From: Kiritimatiellales bacterium
Lineage (GTDB): Bacteria; Verrucomicrobiota; Kiritimatiellia; Kiritimatiellales; Tichowtungiaceae
DNA: 64,000 nucleotides
Direction: 5' to 3'
Assembly (NCBI GenBank): GCA_041656295.1
Contig: JBBADV010000005.1
Location: forward strand, 1-64,000
Below the pieces are notes generated by a model. That model made no database searches, was not told where the DNA came from, and saw only the letters and a program-made list of their open reading frames with translations. Below, one piece after another: positions 41,868 through 49,682 of this stretch (positions are counted from its first letter, which is position 1; each line of letters opens with the position of its first letter). The position numbers and the translations under genes are program-made.

Positions 41868-44534
41868 ATGATGAAGAACAAGATGAGAAATAAGATAGTC
41901 GATGCGTTGCCGCTGCTGCTGTTTACACTGGTGCTGAGCGTGTTTTTTCTGGTCCGTACTCTGACGGGTGCGGTTCTCCCGTGGTGGGGCGCATGGGGGA
42001 TCGGAATTTGCTGGGGCAGCGTAATTTTAAATTATCTGATCAAAGCGGAGCTGTTTAAACAGATCGGCGGGTTTGCCATCACATTGCTGGCGGTGATCAT
42101 CCTGACCGGCGCCCTGATCCCGAAAGCGCAGGTAACGCAGTTCCCGCAAATGGCTTCCGGCTGGATGGTGCACACGCTGGAGGCGGGCTGGAATGCAGTG
42201 TATACGGGTGATGTTGTCAAACAATACAGTTTGAAACAGCAGTTGATGGATTACGGGGAGAGTCTGAGCCGGCTGGATCCGTTCAGACAGGGTAAGATGA
42301 TTTTATTCGGGCTGCTGGGGTTTGCGATGGCGGTGGTTTATCTGTTTCCGCTAGAGCCGATAGGATTGTTCAAACGGGCGGAGTCCTCATTGAAACCGTT
42401 AAAGACGTTGAAGTCGAAAAAGAGAACCGTCTATCTCCGTCGGCTTCTGATGCTCTTCGCTGCAGGAGCGCTGTTTGCTTTTCAGGTTGAACTGCTGCAG
42501 GTGCTCTCCCCGACCCGTGAGGTCTCCCTATGGGGCATGATAGACGGCAGCCTCGGTCTGCTGGCCGGTCTGCTGCTTTTTGTGCCGGTGCAGTTTTTTT
42601 ATACGGCTCTGGCGGAACACCGGCGGAAGGGTTCTGCGCGGTTTAACGTGCTGGGCGTCGGCGTAGATGCAGTGAACATGAGCGATTGCCTCCGGCGATT
42701 TCAGGAAATCATCGAAGGCAATGCGCCGGTTCAGAGTTCAGAGTTCAGAGTTCAGAGTCCAGCAGACAACTGTCAACCATCAACTCCAAACTGCAACTCT
42801 TCCGCGGAGAAGTTTGAGGTTGGAAGTTTGAAGTTTGGAGTTTCGGATGCGGAGAGGTTTGAGGTTGGAAGTTTGAAGAGTGAGGTTTCAGATGCTGTTT
42901 CAACTGCCAACTGCCAACTATCAACTCCAAACTGTCAACTATCAACTCCCAACTCCCAACCATCAACTCCAAACCGTCATTCCCCCGTAATGACATCCGC
43001 GCTTGGAGTCGCCGGAATTATTGAGGCGCGCCGCAGCCCGCGCATGCAGCGGATTCTGAACGAGTCGGTGCTGAACACCCCGGACGGTATGCCACTGGTC
43101 TGGCTTGGCAAGCTGTTCGGATACCGGAGTATCGAGCGGGTGTACGGTCCTGATTTACTGCGCGATGTCTGCGCGTACGGCGCAGATAAAGGCTGGCGGC
43201 ACTTTTTCTACGGCGCGGCGCCCGGCGTGGTTGAAAAACTGAAAGCAGCGCTGGAGCATAAGCATCCGCAAATTCAGATTGCCGGAGTTTACTGTCCGCC
43301 CTTCCGGCCATTGACGCCGGAAGAGGAGGCCGGTCTGATTGCACAGGTCGCCGCCGCGAAGCCGGATGTTTTCTGGATCGGAATCAGCACGCCGAAGCAG
43401 CTCTATTTTATGGATCAGATGCGCGGGAAGCTGGATTGTAAAATCATCTGTCCGGTCGGCTACGCCTTTGATGTAAATGCCGGTGTGCAGATCGATGCCC
43501 CCGACTGGGTGAAATATGCGGGATTGCAGTGGCTGCACCGCGCCATCAAGGAGCCGAGGCTGTGGAAGCGGTATCTGCCGGATAATCCCCGCTTTATGTT
43601 TGAAGTGATGCTGCAGCTTCTGCGCTGTAAAAAATATCCGCTCTTCATTCATGAGCGCCCGCTCCATCCCTTTACAGATGCAGAAGGATATCCGCGGTTC
43701 CCGGCCGGAGTTGTTGCGCTGTCCGCGATGAGCCTTTCCGGTGCGCGGGACAGGATTCTGAACTGGATTGCAACCGGTCAAAAACACTATGTCAATGTTT
43801 GTACGGCGGATACAATGGTTAAATGTGCGGATCAGCCGCGGCTGGCAGGCATTGTCTCCAGCGCCGGGCTGGCTGCTACCGATGGAATGCCGCTGGTCTG
43901 GCTGGCGCATCGCTATGGATTCAAACACGCGACGAGAGTTTACGGACCGGATCTGATGCTGGCGCTGTGTGCAGCAACGGCGGAAGCAGTGGATGGATGT
44001 TCGTTGGCTATTGATGAGAAATGCCCGGGGGTCCAATGTCCCGACAGCTCAGCAGCCGGCAAGAGGCCTGTTTCACACTTCTTTTATGGCGCCACCGACA
44101 AAGTCCTTGCTCAGCTGAAAGCAAACCTGCTGGAAAAATTTCCCGGCCTGCAGATCGCCGGAATGTATTCGCCGCCTTTCCGCCCTCTGACCGCCGGCGA
44201 AAAAGCAGATGTTATTGAGCGCATTAATGCGTCCGGTGCAGATATTGTCTGGTGCGGGCTCGGTACGCCGAAACAGGATTACTGGGTGGCGGAATTCCAG
44301 CCGGAACTGAATGCGGCGGCGGTTATTGCAGTCGGTGCAGCATTTAATTTCCATGCCGGCGAAATCCCGCAGGCTCCGCGCTGGATGATGCGCAGCGGAC
44401 TGGAGTGGCTGTTTCGTCTGGGTGCGGAACCGAAACGGCTCTGGCGGCGCTATCTGATCGGCAATCCCCGGTTTATCCTGCTGGTCGGGGGAAAGCTTTT
44501 GCGCGGGAATGCGCTGCACCGTTCAGACCATTGA
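41868..44534 (+). CDS. VanZ-like membrane domain fused to two tandem GT26 (WecG/TagA/CpsF) domains
   Basis: An 888-aa protein in three parts. Residues about 1-255 hold six or so transmembrane helices and resemble VanZ-like proteins (VELLQVLSPTREVSLWGMIDG). Residues about 265-625 are a first WecG/TagA/CpsF domain: GVGVDAVNMSDCL, DGMPLVW at about 405, RVYGPDLL, FWIGISTPKQ near 503-512. Residues about 626-880 are a second one: TDGMPLVW near 670, RVYGPDLM, WCGLGTPKQ near 794-802, GAAFNFHAG. The first is split after helix 1 by about 85 residues (288-374) coded by the EFRVQS/CQLSTPN-type short repeats; the second has a smaller insert at about 708-735. GT26 enzymes use UDP-sugars such as UDP-ManNAc(A) or UDP-Glc. 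Confidence 0.88.
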   Translation: MMKNKMRNKIVDALPLLLFTLVLSVFFLVRTLTGAVLPWWGAWGIGICWGSVILNYLIKAELFKQIGGFAITLLAVIILTGALIPKAQVTQFPQMASGWMVHTLEAGWNAVYTGDVVKQYSLKQQLMDYGESLSRLDPFRQGKMILFGLLGFAMAVVYLFPLEPIGLFKRAESSLKPLKTLKSKKRTVYLRRLLMLFAAGALFAFQVELLQVLSPTREVSLWGMIDGSLGLLAGLLLFVPVQFFYTALAEHRRKGSARFNVLGVGVDAVNMSDCLRRFQEIIEGNAPVQSSEFRVQSPADNCQPSTPNCNSSAEKFEVGSLKFGVSDAERFEVGSLKSEVSDAVSTANCQLSTPNCQLSTPNSQPSTPNRHSPVMTSALGVAGIIEARRSPRMQRILNESVLNTPDGMPLVWLGKLFGYRSIERVYGPDLLRDVCAYGADKGWRHFFYGAAPGVVEKLKAALEHKHPQIQIAGVYCPPFRPLTPEEEAGLIAQVAAAKPDVFWIGISTPKQLYFMDQMRGKLDCKIICPVGYAFDVNAGVQIDAPDWVKYAGLQWLHRAIKEPRLWKRYLPDNPRFMFEVMLQLLRCKKYPLFIHERPLHPFTDAEGYPRFPAGVVALSAMSLSGARDRILNWIATGQKHYVNVCTADTMVKCADQPRLAGIVSSAGLAATDGMPLVWLAHRYGFKHATRVYGPDLMLALCAATAEAVDGCSLAIDEKCPGVQCPDSSAAGKRPVSHFFYGATDKVLAQLKANLLEKFPGLQIAGMYSPPFRPLTAGEKADVIERINASGADIVWCGLGTPKQDYWVAEFQPELNAAAVIAVGAAFNFHAGEIPQAPRWMMRSGLEWLFRLGAEPKRLWRRYLIGNPRFILLVGGKLLRGNALHRSDH

Positions 44535-44544
44535 TGGCGGAGAG

Positions 44545-45504
44545 ATGAAGTTTTCCATTATTACCCCTGCGTTGAATCAGCTGGCGTATCTCAAACGCTG
44601 TATCGCATCGATTGCCGATCAGGTGGCGGGAAGTGGTATAGTGGATGGTTGTGCGTTGCCGGTTGAGCAGGAGTTGCCGGCAGCTCAGCAGCCAGACAGC
44701 TTAACACCTGAACATGCGCTCCGTGTGCATCATCATATTCAGGACGGCTGTTCCACGGACGGTACCGTTGAGTATTTAAAAGAATACATTGCCCGGCAAC
44801 AATCGACTGACACCTATCAGCTAACCTTTACCAGCGAAGCGGACGGCGGCATGTATGATGCACTCAATAAAGGGTTCAGCCGGGCGACCGGTGAGGTTTT
44901 CGCCTGGCTCAACTGCGATGAACAATATCTGCCGGGGACACTCGCAAAGGCGGCAGGTTTTTTTTTGAAATATCCGGAGGTGGATTTTATATATGGCAAT
45001 GCATTGCTGCTGAATGAAAACGGCAGCCTGTTGACTTACCGGAAAAATCCGCCGCTGCGGAGATGGTATGTGCAGTCGGATCATCTTTATACACAAAGCT
45101 GTGCCATGTTTTTCCGGCAGCATGTTTTCCAGGAGACGGGCTGTTTTGATATACAGTGGAAAGCGGTAAGCGACTGCGACTTCATAACACGGCTGCTGAA
45201 GCATGGATTTAAAGCCGGTCGGATGAGTGAATATTTGTCGGTTTTTTTTGTGACGGGGCAGAATCTAAGCAACAGCCGGACAGGACAGGATGAGCTGATC
45301 CGGTGGCGGACAACCGCGCCGCCGCCCGTTCGTATGCTGCACTATCCACTGAGAGTGCTGCGCTATTTGGAAAAGTACTTTAGCGGCGGATATCGCGAAA
45401 GATTCCCGCTGGAATATGCTGTTTATCTGTCCGGTGACAGTGAGCATCGCAGCACCTTCAAGCCCGCCACCGGCTCAGCCCGTTTTATCGCATGGAGCCG
45501 ATAA
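44545..45504 (+). CDS. family 2 glycosyltransferase, paralogue of the 35.3-kb gene
   Basis: The protein has 319 aa from the ATG at 44545 (MKFSIITPALNQLAYL), with GGCGGAGAG as ribosome site; a longer open frame begins inside the previous gene. GT-A landmarks: SIITPALNQ, IQDGCSTDGTVEYLKEY, SEADGGMYDALNKGF and WLNCDEQYLPG. It is clearly a paralogue of the GT2 at 35347 and shares an insert of about 30 residues after IADQ (AGSGIVDGCALPVEQELPAA...) where other GT2 proteins go directly into the IQDGCSTDG strand. The gene lies just behind the GT26 fusion gene. Confidence 0.88.
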   Translation: MKFSIITPALNQLAYLKRCIASIADQVAGSGIVDGCALPVEQELPAAQQPDSLTPEHALRVHHHIQDGCSTDGTVEYLKEYIARQQSTDTYQLTFTSEADGGMYDALNKGFSRATGEVFAWLNCDEQYLPGTLAKAAGFFLKYPEVDFIYGNALLLNENGSLLTYRKNPPLRRWYVQSDHLYTQSCAMFFRQHVFQETGCFDIQWKAVSDCDFITRLLKHGFKAGRMSEYLSVFFVTGQNLSNSRTGQDELIRWRTTAPPPVRMLHYPLRVLRYLEKYFSGGYRERFPLEYAVYLSGDSEHRSTFKPATGSARFIAWSR

Positions 45505-45558
45505 GATTTTAGTCGCTGCAGTCAAAGAAGTTTGAGACTCATTTTCTATGCTGAAGAA

Positions 45559-46683
45559 ATGAACGGGAGATCGAAGATAAAACTTGTAATTGTGGGGCAG
45601 ACACCGCCGCCGTATAATGGTCAGGCCAAGATGATCAAGGTGCTGGTGGATAATTTATCAAAAATTTACGATGTCCGGTTTGTGCGCATGAATTTCAGTG
45701 ATTCGGTAAGCTCCGCCGGGAAGTTTTCCATTTCAAAAATATGGAGTTTATTTGCACTTATTGGCTATACGTGGAAGGCTTTGGGGACCCGGCGGGACCG
45801 GTATCTCTATTACCCCCCTGCGTCGCCCAATCTGGTTCCCGTGCTGCGCGATATATTTTTTCTTTTACTGACGCGACTGTTCTGTAAAGGGGTCATTCTT
45901 CATTTCCATGCCGGCGGCGTTTCCCGTTTTTCCGAAACGCACTTCTGGCTGCGGCCCTGGCTGCGGCTGGCGTACGGGAAGATGGCCCTTGGTATCGTGA
46001 ACGGGGAGTCCTGTCCCGATGATCCTGGATATTTCAAGGCAAAGCATACGGTGGTGGTGCCGCATGGATTAGACATGGCATCGACTGTCCCCGAACCCAG
46101 ACTCAGCTGTGATGGAGCATTCAATATCCTGTATGTCGGTATTCACACGGAGGATAAGGGATTGTTTACCCTGTTGGATACGGTCAGGATTCTTAAACAA
46201 CGGGGAGTTGATTTTAAGGTGCGGACAGTAGGCAGCTGGTACACAGACGAAGAAGAAAAGCGGTTCTTCAGGCTGCGAAAGGACCATGGTGTCGAACAGG
46301 CGGTGGACTGTGTCGGGCGGAAAACAGGGGACGATCTGTTGCGCGAATATCAGCGGGCGGATGTATTGCTCTTCCCGACAAAATATCCGTGGGAAACAAT
46401 GGGCATCGTGCAGCTGGAGGCAATGGCACATGGTCTGCCCGTTGTGGCTTCCGACTGGACAGGGCCGCGGGATGTGGTTGTAGATGGCATAACGGGATAC
46501 CTTTGTCCGCATGACAGACCGGATGTCTTTGCTGACAGGCTTGAGCTGCTGTCGAAAGATGATGCATTACGGAGTCGCATGGGAATCGCGGGCCGGAAGC
46601 GGTACAACTCCATGTATACGCTTGAGTGCTACATGAAACGCCTGGAAAAAGCATTCCGCATATTAGAAAATTGCGATGGATAA
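45559..46683 (+). CDS. family 4 glycosyltransferase
   Basis: The protein has 374 aa from the ATG at 45559; the frame extends 9 codons up to a TTG. GT-B features: KLVIVGQTPPPYNGQAKMI at the N-terminus, HFHAGGVSRFSETHFWLR, then FNILYVGIHTEDKGLFTLLD at the start of the donor domain and FPTKYPWETMGIVQLEAMAHGLPVVASDW with the E-x7-E motif. It has normal length with no visible insert. Short, probably decayed reading frames follow it. Donor sugar is unknown. Confidence 0.86.
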   Translation: MNGRSKIKLVIVGQTPPPYNGQAKMIKVLVDNLSKIYDVRFVRMNFSDSVSSAGKFSISKIWSLFALIGYTWKALGTRRDRYLYYPPASPNLVPVLRDIFFLLLTRLFCKGVILHFHAGGVSRFSETHFWLRPWLRLAYGKMALGIVNGESCPDDPGYFKAKHTVVVPHGLDMASTVPEPRLSCDGAFNILYVGIHTEDKGLFTLLDTVRILKQRGVDFKVRTVGSWYTDEEEKRFFRLRKDHGVEQAVDCVGRKTGDDLLREYQRADVLLFPTKYPWETMGIVQLEAMAHGLPVVASDWTGPRDVVVDGITGYLCPHDRPDVFADRLELLSKDDALRSRMGIAGRKRYNSMYTLECYMKRLEKAFRILENCDG

Positions 46684-46968
46684 TCCGGTTTTAAACCTGT
46701 TGTTAAAACTTGGTGGCGGCATGCGGGAAAAGCGCATGGACCGGCTTCTGGAGCTTTTTGAGTTCAAGGATGTGGTATGCGGATTTTGAATGTCGGCGGC
46801 TCCGGGGATTGGAGCTGGAGCGGCATCAATCGGCTTCCCTGGTACCCCCTGTCTGCAAAAAACGTGTATTCGCCCGAATGACTATTGTATGATGAAAATT
46901 ACAGTTGAAGAGGTTTTTACTGCGGTACAGAGAGTTTTACGGCGTTTAACAGATTAATCGAAAGGCTT
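46676..46968 (+). pseudogene. cluster of short overlapping frames, probable gene remnants
   Basis: Three small frames follow the GT4 gene: 46676-46789 (37 aa, MDNPVLNLLLKLGGGMREKR...), 46777-46881 (34 aa, MRILNVGGSGDWSWSGINRL...), and a 22-aa frame starting MMKITVEEVFTAVQ that ends near 46956. The second looks like the N-terminus of a Rossmann-type glycosyltransferase that stops early. None is recognised. They may be remains of genes lost by deletion, or short real peptides. Confidence 0.35.
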
Positions 46969-47952
46969 ATGATGAAAAAAACAGTGGTAACCGGTGGCTG
47001 CGGGTTTGTCGGGCGGCATTTGATTGCGCGTCTGCTGGAGTGCGGTCATGAGGTGCATTGTGTGGATCCGGTGGTTCCGTTGAGCGGAGGCATTCTTCCG
47101 GAACAGTGGCCAGTTTTTAATCCATGCGAATATAAAACATTCCATTTCTATCAACAGGACTGCCGGCAGTGGTTCCCCGAGCATCCGGAGAGTGATTTTG
47201 ACTATGCGTTTCACCTTGCGGCCATGGTCGGCGGGCGGGAGATGATCGAAAATAATCCTTTGGCTGTTGCGGATGATCTCTCTATCGATGCACACTACTG
47301 GCAGTGGGCGGTGAAGACCCGCCCCGCGAAAAATGTGGTGTTCAGTTCCAGCGCCGCCTATCCCATCGAGCTTCAGCGTCCGGAACATTACCTGCTGCTG
47401 AAAGAAGAGATGATTACATTCACCGATCGTATTGGAATGCCGGATATGACCTACGGCTGGGCCAAGCTGACCAATGAATACCTCGCACAGCTGGCGTATG
47501 AAAAGCACGGGTTAAAGTCGGTCTGTTACCGGCCGTTTTCCGGCTATGGAGAAGATCAGGATGATTCTTACCCGTTCCCGGGAATTTGTAAGCGGATTTT
47601 AGCACATCGCGGCGAACCGGTGATCACGGTATGGGGCAGCGGCCGGCAAATGCGGGACTTTATTCACATCGAGGATTGCATTACCGGTATTTTGAAGACC
47701 ATGGATCAGATCGACGATGCTTCCGCGCTTAACCTGTCAACCGGCATTTATACGTCGTTCATTGAATTTGCACAGAGTGCGGCTGAACTGTGCGGGTTCC
47801 GTCCGGAGATCAAAGGGACTTCGACAAAGCCGGAAGGTGTGTTCGCCCGGGGAGGCGATACTGAAAAACAGAAAAAACAGGGATTTGTTCCTCAGATGGA
47901 TTTTCAGGAAGGTATCCGGCGCGCACTTGAATATTACGACCGGCGGATGTAA
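46969..47952 (+). CDS. NAD-dependent epimerase/dehydratase (extended SDR)
   Basis: A 327-aa nucleotide-sugar SDR: VVTGGCGFVGRHLIARLL (6-23) is the Rossmann motif, AAMVGGREMIENNP follows, SSSAAYPIE holds the catalytic Ser, and YGWAKLTNE gives Y-x3-K. The C-terminal part has the substrate-side RPFSGYGEDQ and GSGRQMRDFIHIEDC. The AAMVGG and YG-x-AK patterns recall GDP-fucose synthase and GDP-mannose epimerase relatives, so a GDP-sugar substrate is plausible beside gmd and fcl, but this is inference. A second ATG directly follows the first. Confidence 0.82.
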   Translation: MMKKTVVTGGCGFVGRHLIARLLECGHEVHCVDPVVPLSGGILPEQWPVFNPCEYKTFHFYQQDCRQWFPEHPESDFDYAFHLAAMVGGREMIENNPLAVADDLSIDAHYWQWAVKTRPAKNVVFSSSAAYPIELQRPEHYLLLKEEMITFTDRIGMPDMTYGWAKLTNEYLAQLAYEKHGLKSVCYRPFSGYGEDQDDSYPFPGICKRILAHRGEPVITVWGSGRQMRDFIHIEDCITGILKTMDQIDDASALNLSTGIYTSFIEFAQSAAELCGFRPEIKGTSTKPEGVFARGGDTEKQKKQGFVPQMDFQEGIRRALEYYDRRM

Positions 47953-47985
47953 TATCGGATCGGTTGAAAGCATATTGAGGCAACA

Positions 47986-49416
47986 ATGACACGGATCGAA
48001 AATATCACGATCGACAGCGGTCCGGCACACCGGCAGGCGGGTGTCCGCCGGCGGTTCATCAGTGTGTTATGCCTGCATTTAACTGACGGAGCTGTTCTCT
48101 CTTTAGCGGCGCTCATCGGGGGGTTCGTACTGCTTTGGTTGCGCGGTGTTCCGCTGAGCATGGAGAAAGCAGTGTTTTTCCTGCCGGTGTGGTGGGTCGG
48201 GTCGTGGATGATGCGCCTTACGCCGGGATGGGGGTTGAGCGCGCCTGAAAGCCTGCGGCGGATAGAAATTCTGCTGCTCATCCTGTTCGGCATTGAAATA
48301 ACGGTGGCTTTTTTACAGAAAGACATCGCGAACAGCCGGATTTTTTTTCTTACCGCCTATCTGATCGCCGCGGTGTTCATTCCGCTGGCACGGGTTCTGG
48401 CCAAAAAAATATTGATAGAACTGAACTTATGGGGCGCTCCATCCGTTATTTACGGAACACGGGCATCCATTCCGCTGATTACCGGGGCATTGAAGAAAGA
48501 CAGATCTCTCGGATTTATTCCGGTCATGGTGTTCAGCGATGAGTACCGGCAGGGAACGATTGTAAACGGGCTGCCGGTGCTCGGCGGGCTGCAGAATATG
48601 ACCTGTAATGCCTCTGTTGCTATTGTGGCGCTGCCGGATATATCGTCAGGCGGTTTGCTGGCACTGCTGGACGGGCCGCTGCAGGACTATCGAACCATTC
48701 TGCTGGTCCCGGATATGCAGGATACGCCGTCGTTATGGATTAAGCCCTGCGATTTGCAGGGGCTGCTCGGCCTGGAGATACAGCAGAATCTGCTTGCTCC
48801 TCTGTCCAGATTTGTGAAACGGAGTTTAGAGTTTCTCATCACTCTGCTGTTTTTACCGGTTTGGGGGGCGCTGTGTTTGATCATGATGCTGCTGGTTTGG
48901 GTACAGGATTTTCATGCGCCGATTTATGCACAGGAGCGGATCGGAATGAAATATCGACCGTTTAAAGCATACAAACTGCGGACCATGGTTCCCGATGCAG
49001 AAAAAGTGCTGCAGAGAAAACTGGCCGCAAGTCCGGCATTGCGCGCAGAATGGGAACAATCGTATAAACTGAAAAAAGATCCGCGAATTACATGGATGGG
49101 TAAATTTCTTAGAAAAACATCACTGGACGAGCTTCCGCAGCTGTGGTGTGTGCTGACCGGAAAAATGGCGCTGGTTGGTCCGCGTCCGCTGCCAAAATAC
49201 CATCACGATCAATTAACTCCGCGTACCCGCCGGTTACGTGTAAAGGTTCGCCCCGGCATCACGGGGTTGTGGCAGGTTTCCGGGCGGAGCGATTCCGGGA
49301 TTGAAGGAATGGATAAATGGGACTGCTATTACGTCACCAACTGGTCAATATGGCTGGATATCGTTATTCTGACCCGCACAGTCCGTGTAGTGCTTTTTGG
49401 TATCGGAGCGTATTAA
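47986..49416 (+). CDS. undecaprenyl-phosphate sugar-1-phosphate transferase (WbaP-like, polyisoprenyl-phosphate hexose-1-P transferase)
   Basis: A 476-aa initiating enzyme. About four N-terminal transmembrane helices are followed by a soluble middle domain (PSVIYGTRASIPLITGALK), then a fifth hydrophobic segment (LEFLITLLFLPVWGALCLI) and the catalytic PssY/WbaP core: YAQERIGMKYRPFKAYKLRT, DPRITWMGKFLRKTSLDELP (the D-E catalytic pair), LVGPRPLP and RPGITGLWQVSGRSD. The length and middle domain match WbaP, which moves galactose- or glucose-1-P to undecaprenyl phosphate. The only initiating transferase in the locus. Confidence 0.93.
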   Translation: MTRIENITIDSGPAHRQAGVRRRFISVLCLHLTDGAVLSLAALIGGFVLLWLRGVPLSMEKAVFFLPVWWVGSWMMRLTPGWGLSAPESLRRIEILLLILFGIEITVAFLQKDIANSRIFFLTAYLIAAVFIPLARVLAKKILIELNLWGAPSVIYGTRASIPLITGALKKDRSLGFIPVMVFSDEYRQGTIVNGLPVLGGLQNMTCNASVAIVALPDISSGGLLALLDGPLQDYRTILLVPDMQDTPSLWIKPCDLQGLLGLEIQQNLLAPLSRFVKRSLEFLITLLFLPVWGALCLIMMLLVWVQDFHAPIYAQERIGMKYRPFKAYKLRTMVPDAEKVLQRKLAASPALRAEWEQSYKLKKDPRITWMGKFLRKTSLDELPQLWCVLTGKMALVGPRPLPKYHHDQLTPRTRRLRVKVRPGITGLWQVSGRSDSGIEGMDKWDCYYVTNWSIWLDIVILTRTVRVVLFGIGAY

Positions 49417-49442
49417 ATCCGGTTCAGATTGAAGGTGACGGT

Positions 49443-49655
49443 TTTGGAGTTTGAAGTTTGCGGTTTGGAGTTTGGGGTTTGAAGTTTGGAGGGTCGCAGA
49501 AGTCCGCCTTCGCTAAAGCTATGGCGGACAGGTAGCGGAGGCGGAAAGCTATGGTGGATAAACCTGTGACCTCCAAAAATATGAATAATTCAACCCTTGG
49601 AGGGACGGCGGCTCGCCGTCCGCGGTCGCAGAGCCTGCGACCTCCAAACCGTGAA
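49443..49655. repeat. composite intergenic repeat block
   Basis: The left part is GTTTGGAGTTTGAAGTTT-type words. The middle has CCGCCTTCGCTAAAGCTATGGCGG, a palindrome-like unit. The right part has a palindromic GGACGGCGGCTCGCCGTCC and the pair GGTCGCAG/CTGCGACC, so the whole block is bounded by TTGGAGG...CCTCCAA inverted ends (49487-49648). No gene is visible in the 266-bp gap. Confidence 0.75.
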
Positions 49656-49682
49656 CAGAATAAAAAATTGAAGTAACTAAAA

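Noticed and set aside
43155..44036. 293-codon open frame on the - strand
   Set aside because: It is a shadow of the GT26 fusion gene: the + strand frame holds clear catalytic motifs, while this frame is rich in His, Arg and Gln without motifs.
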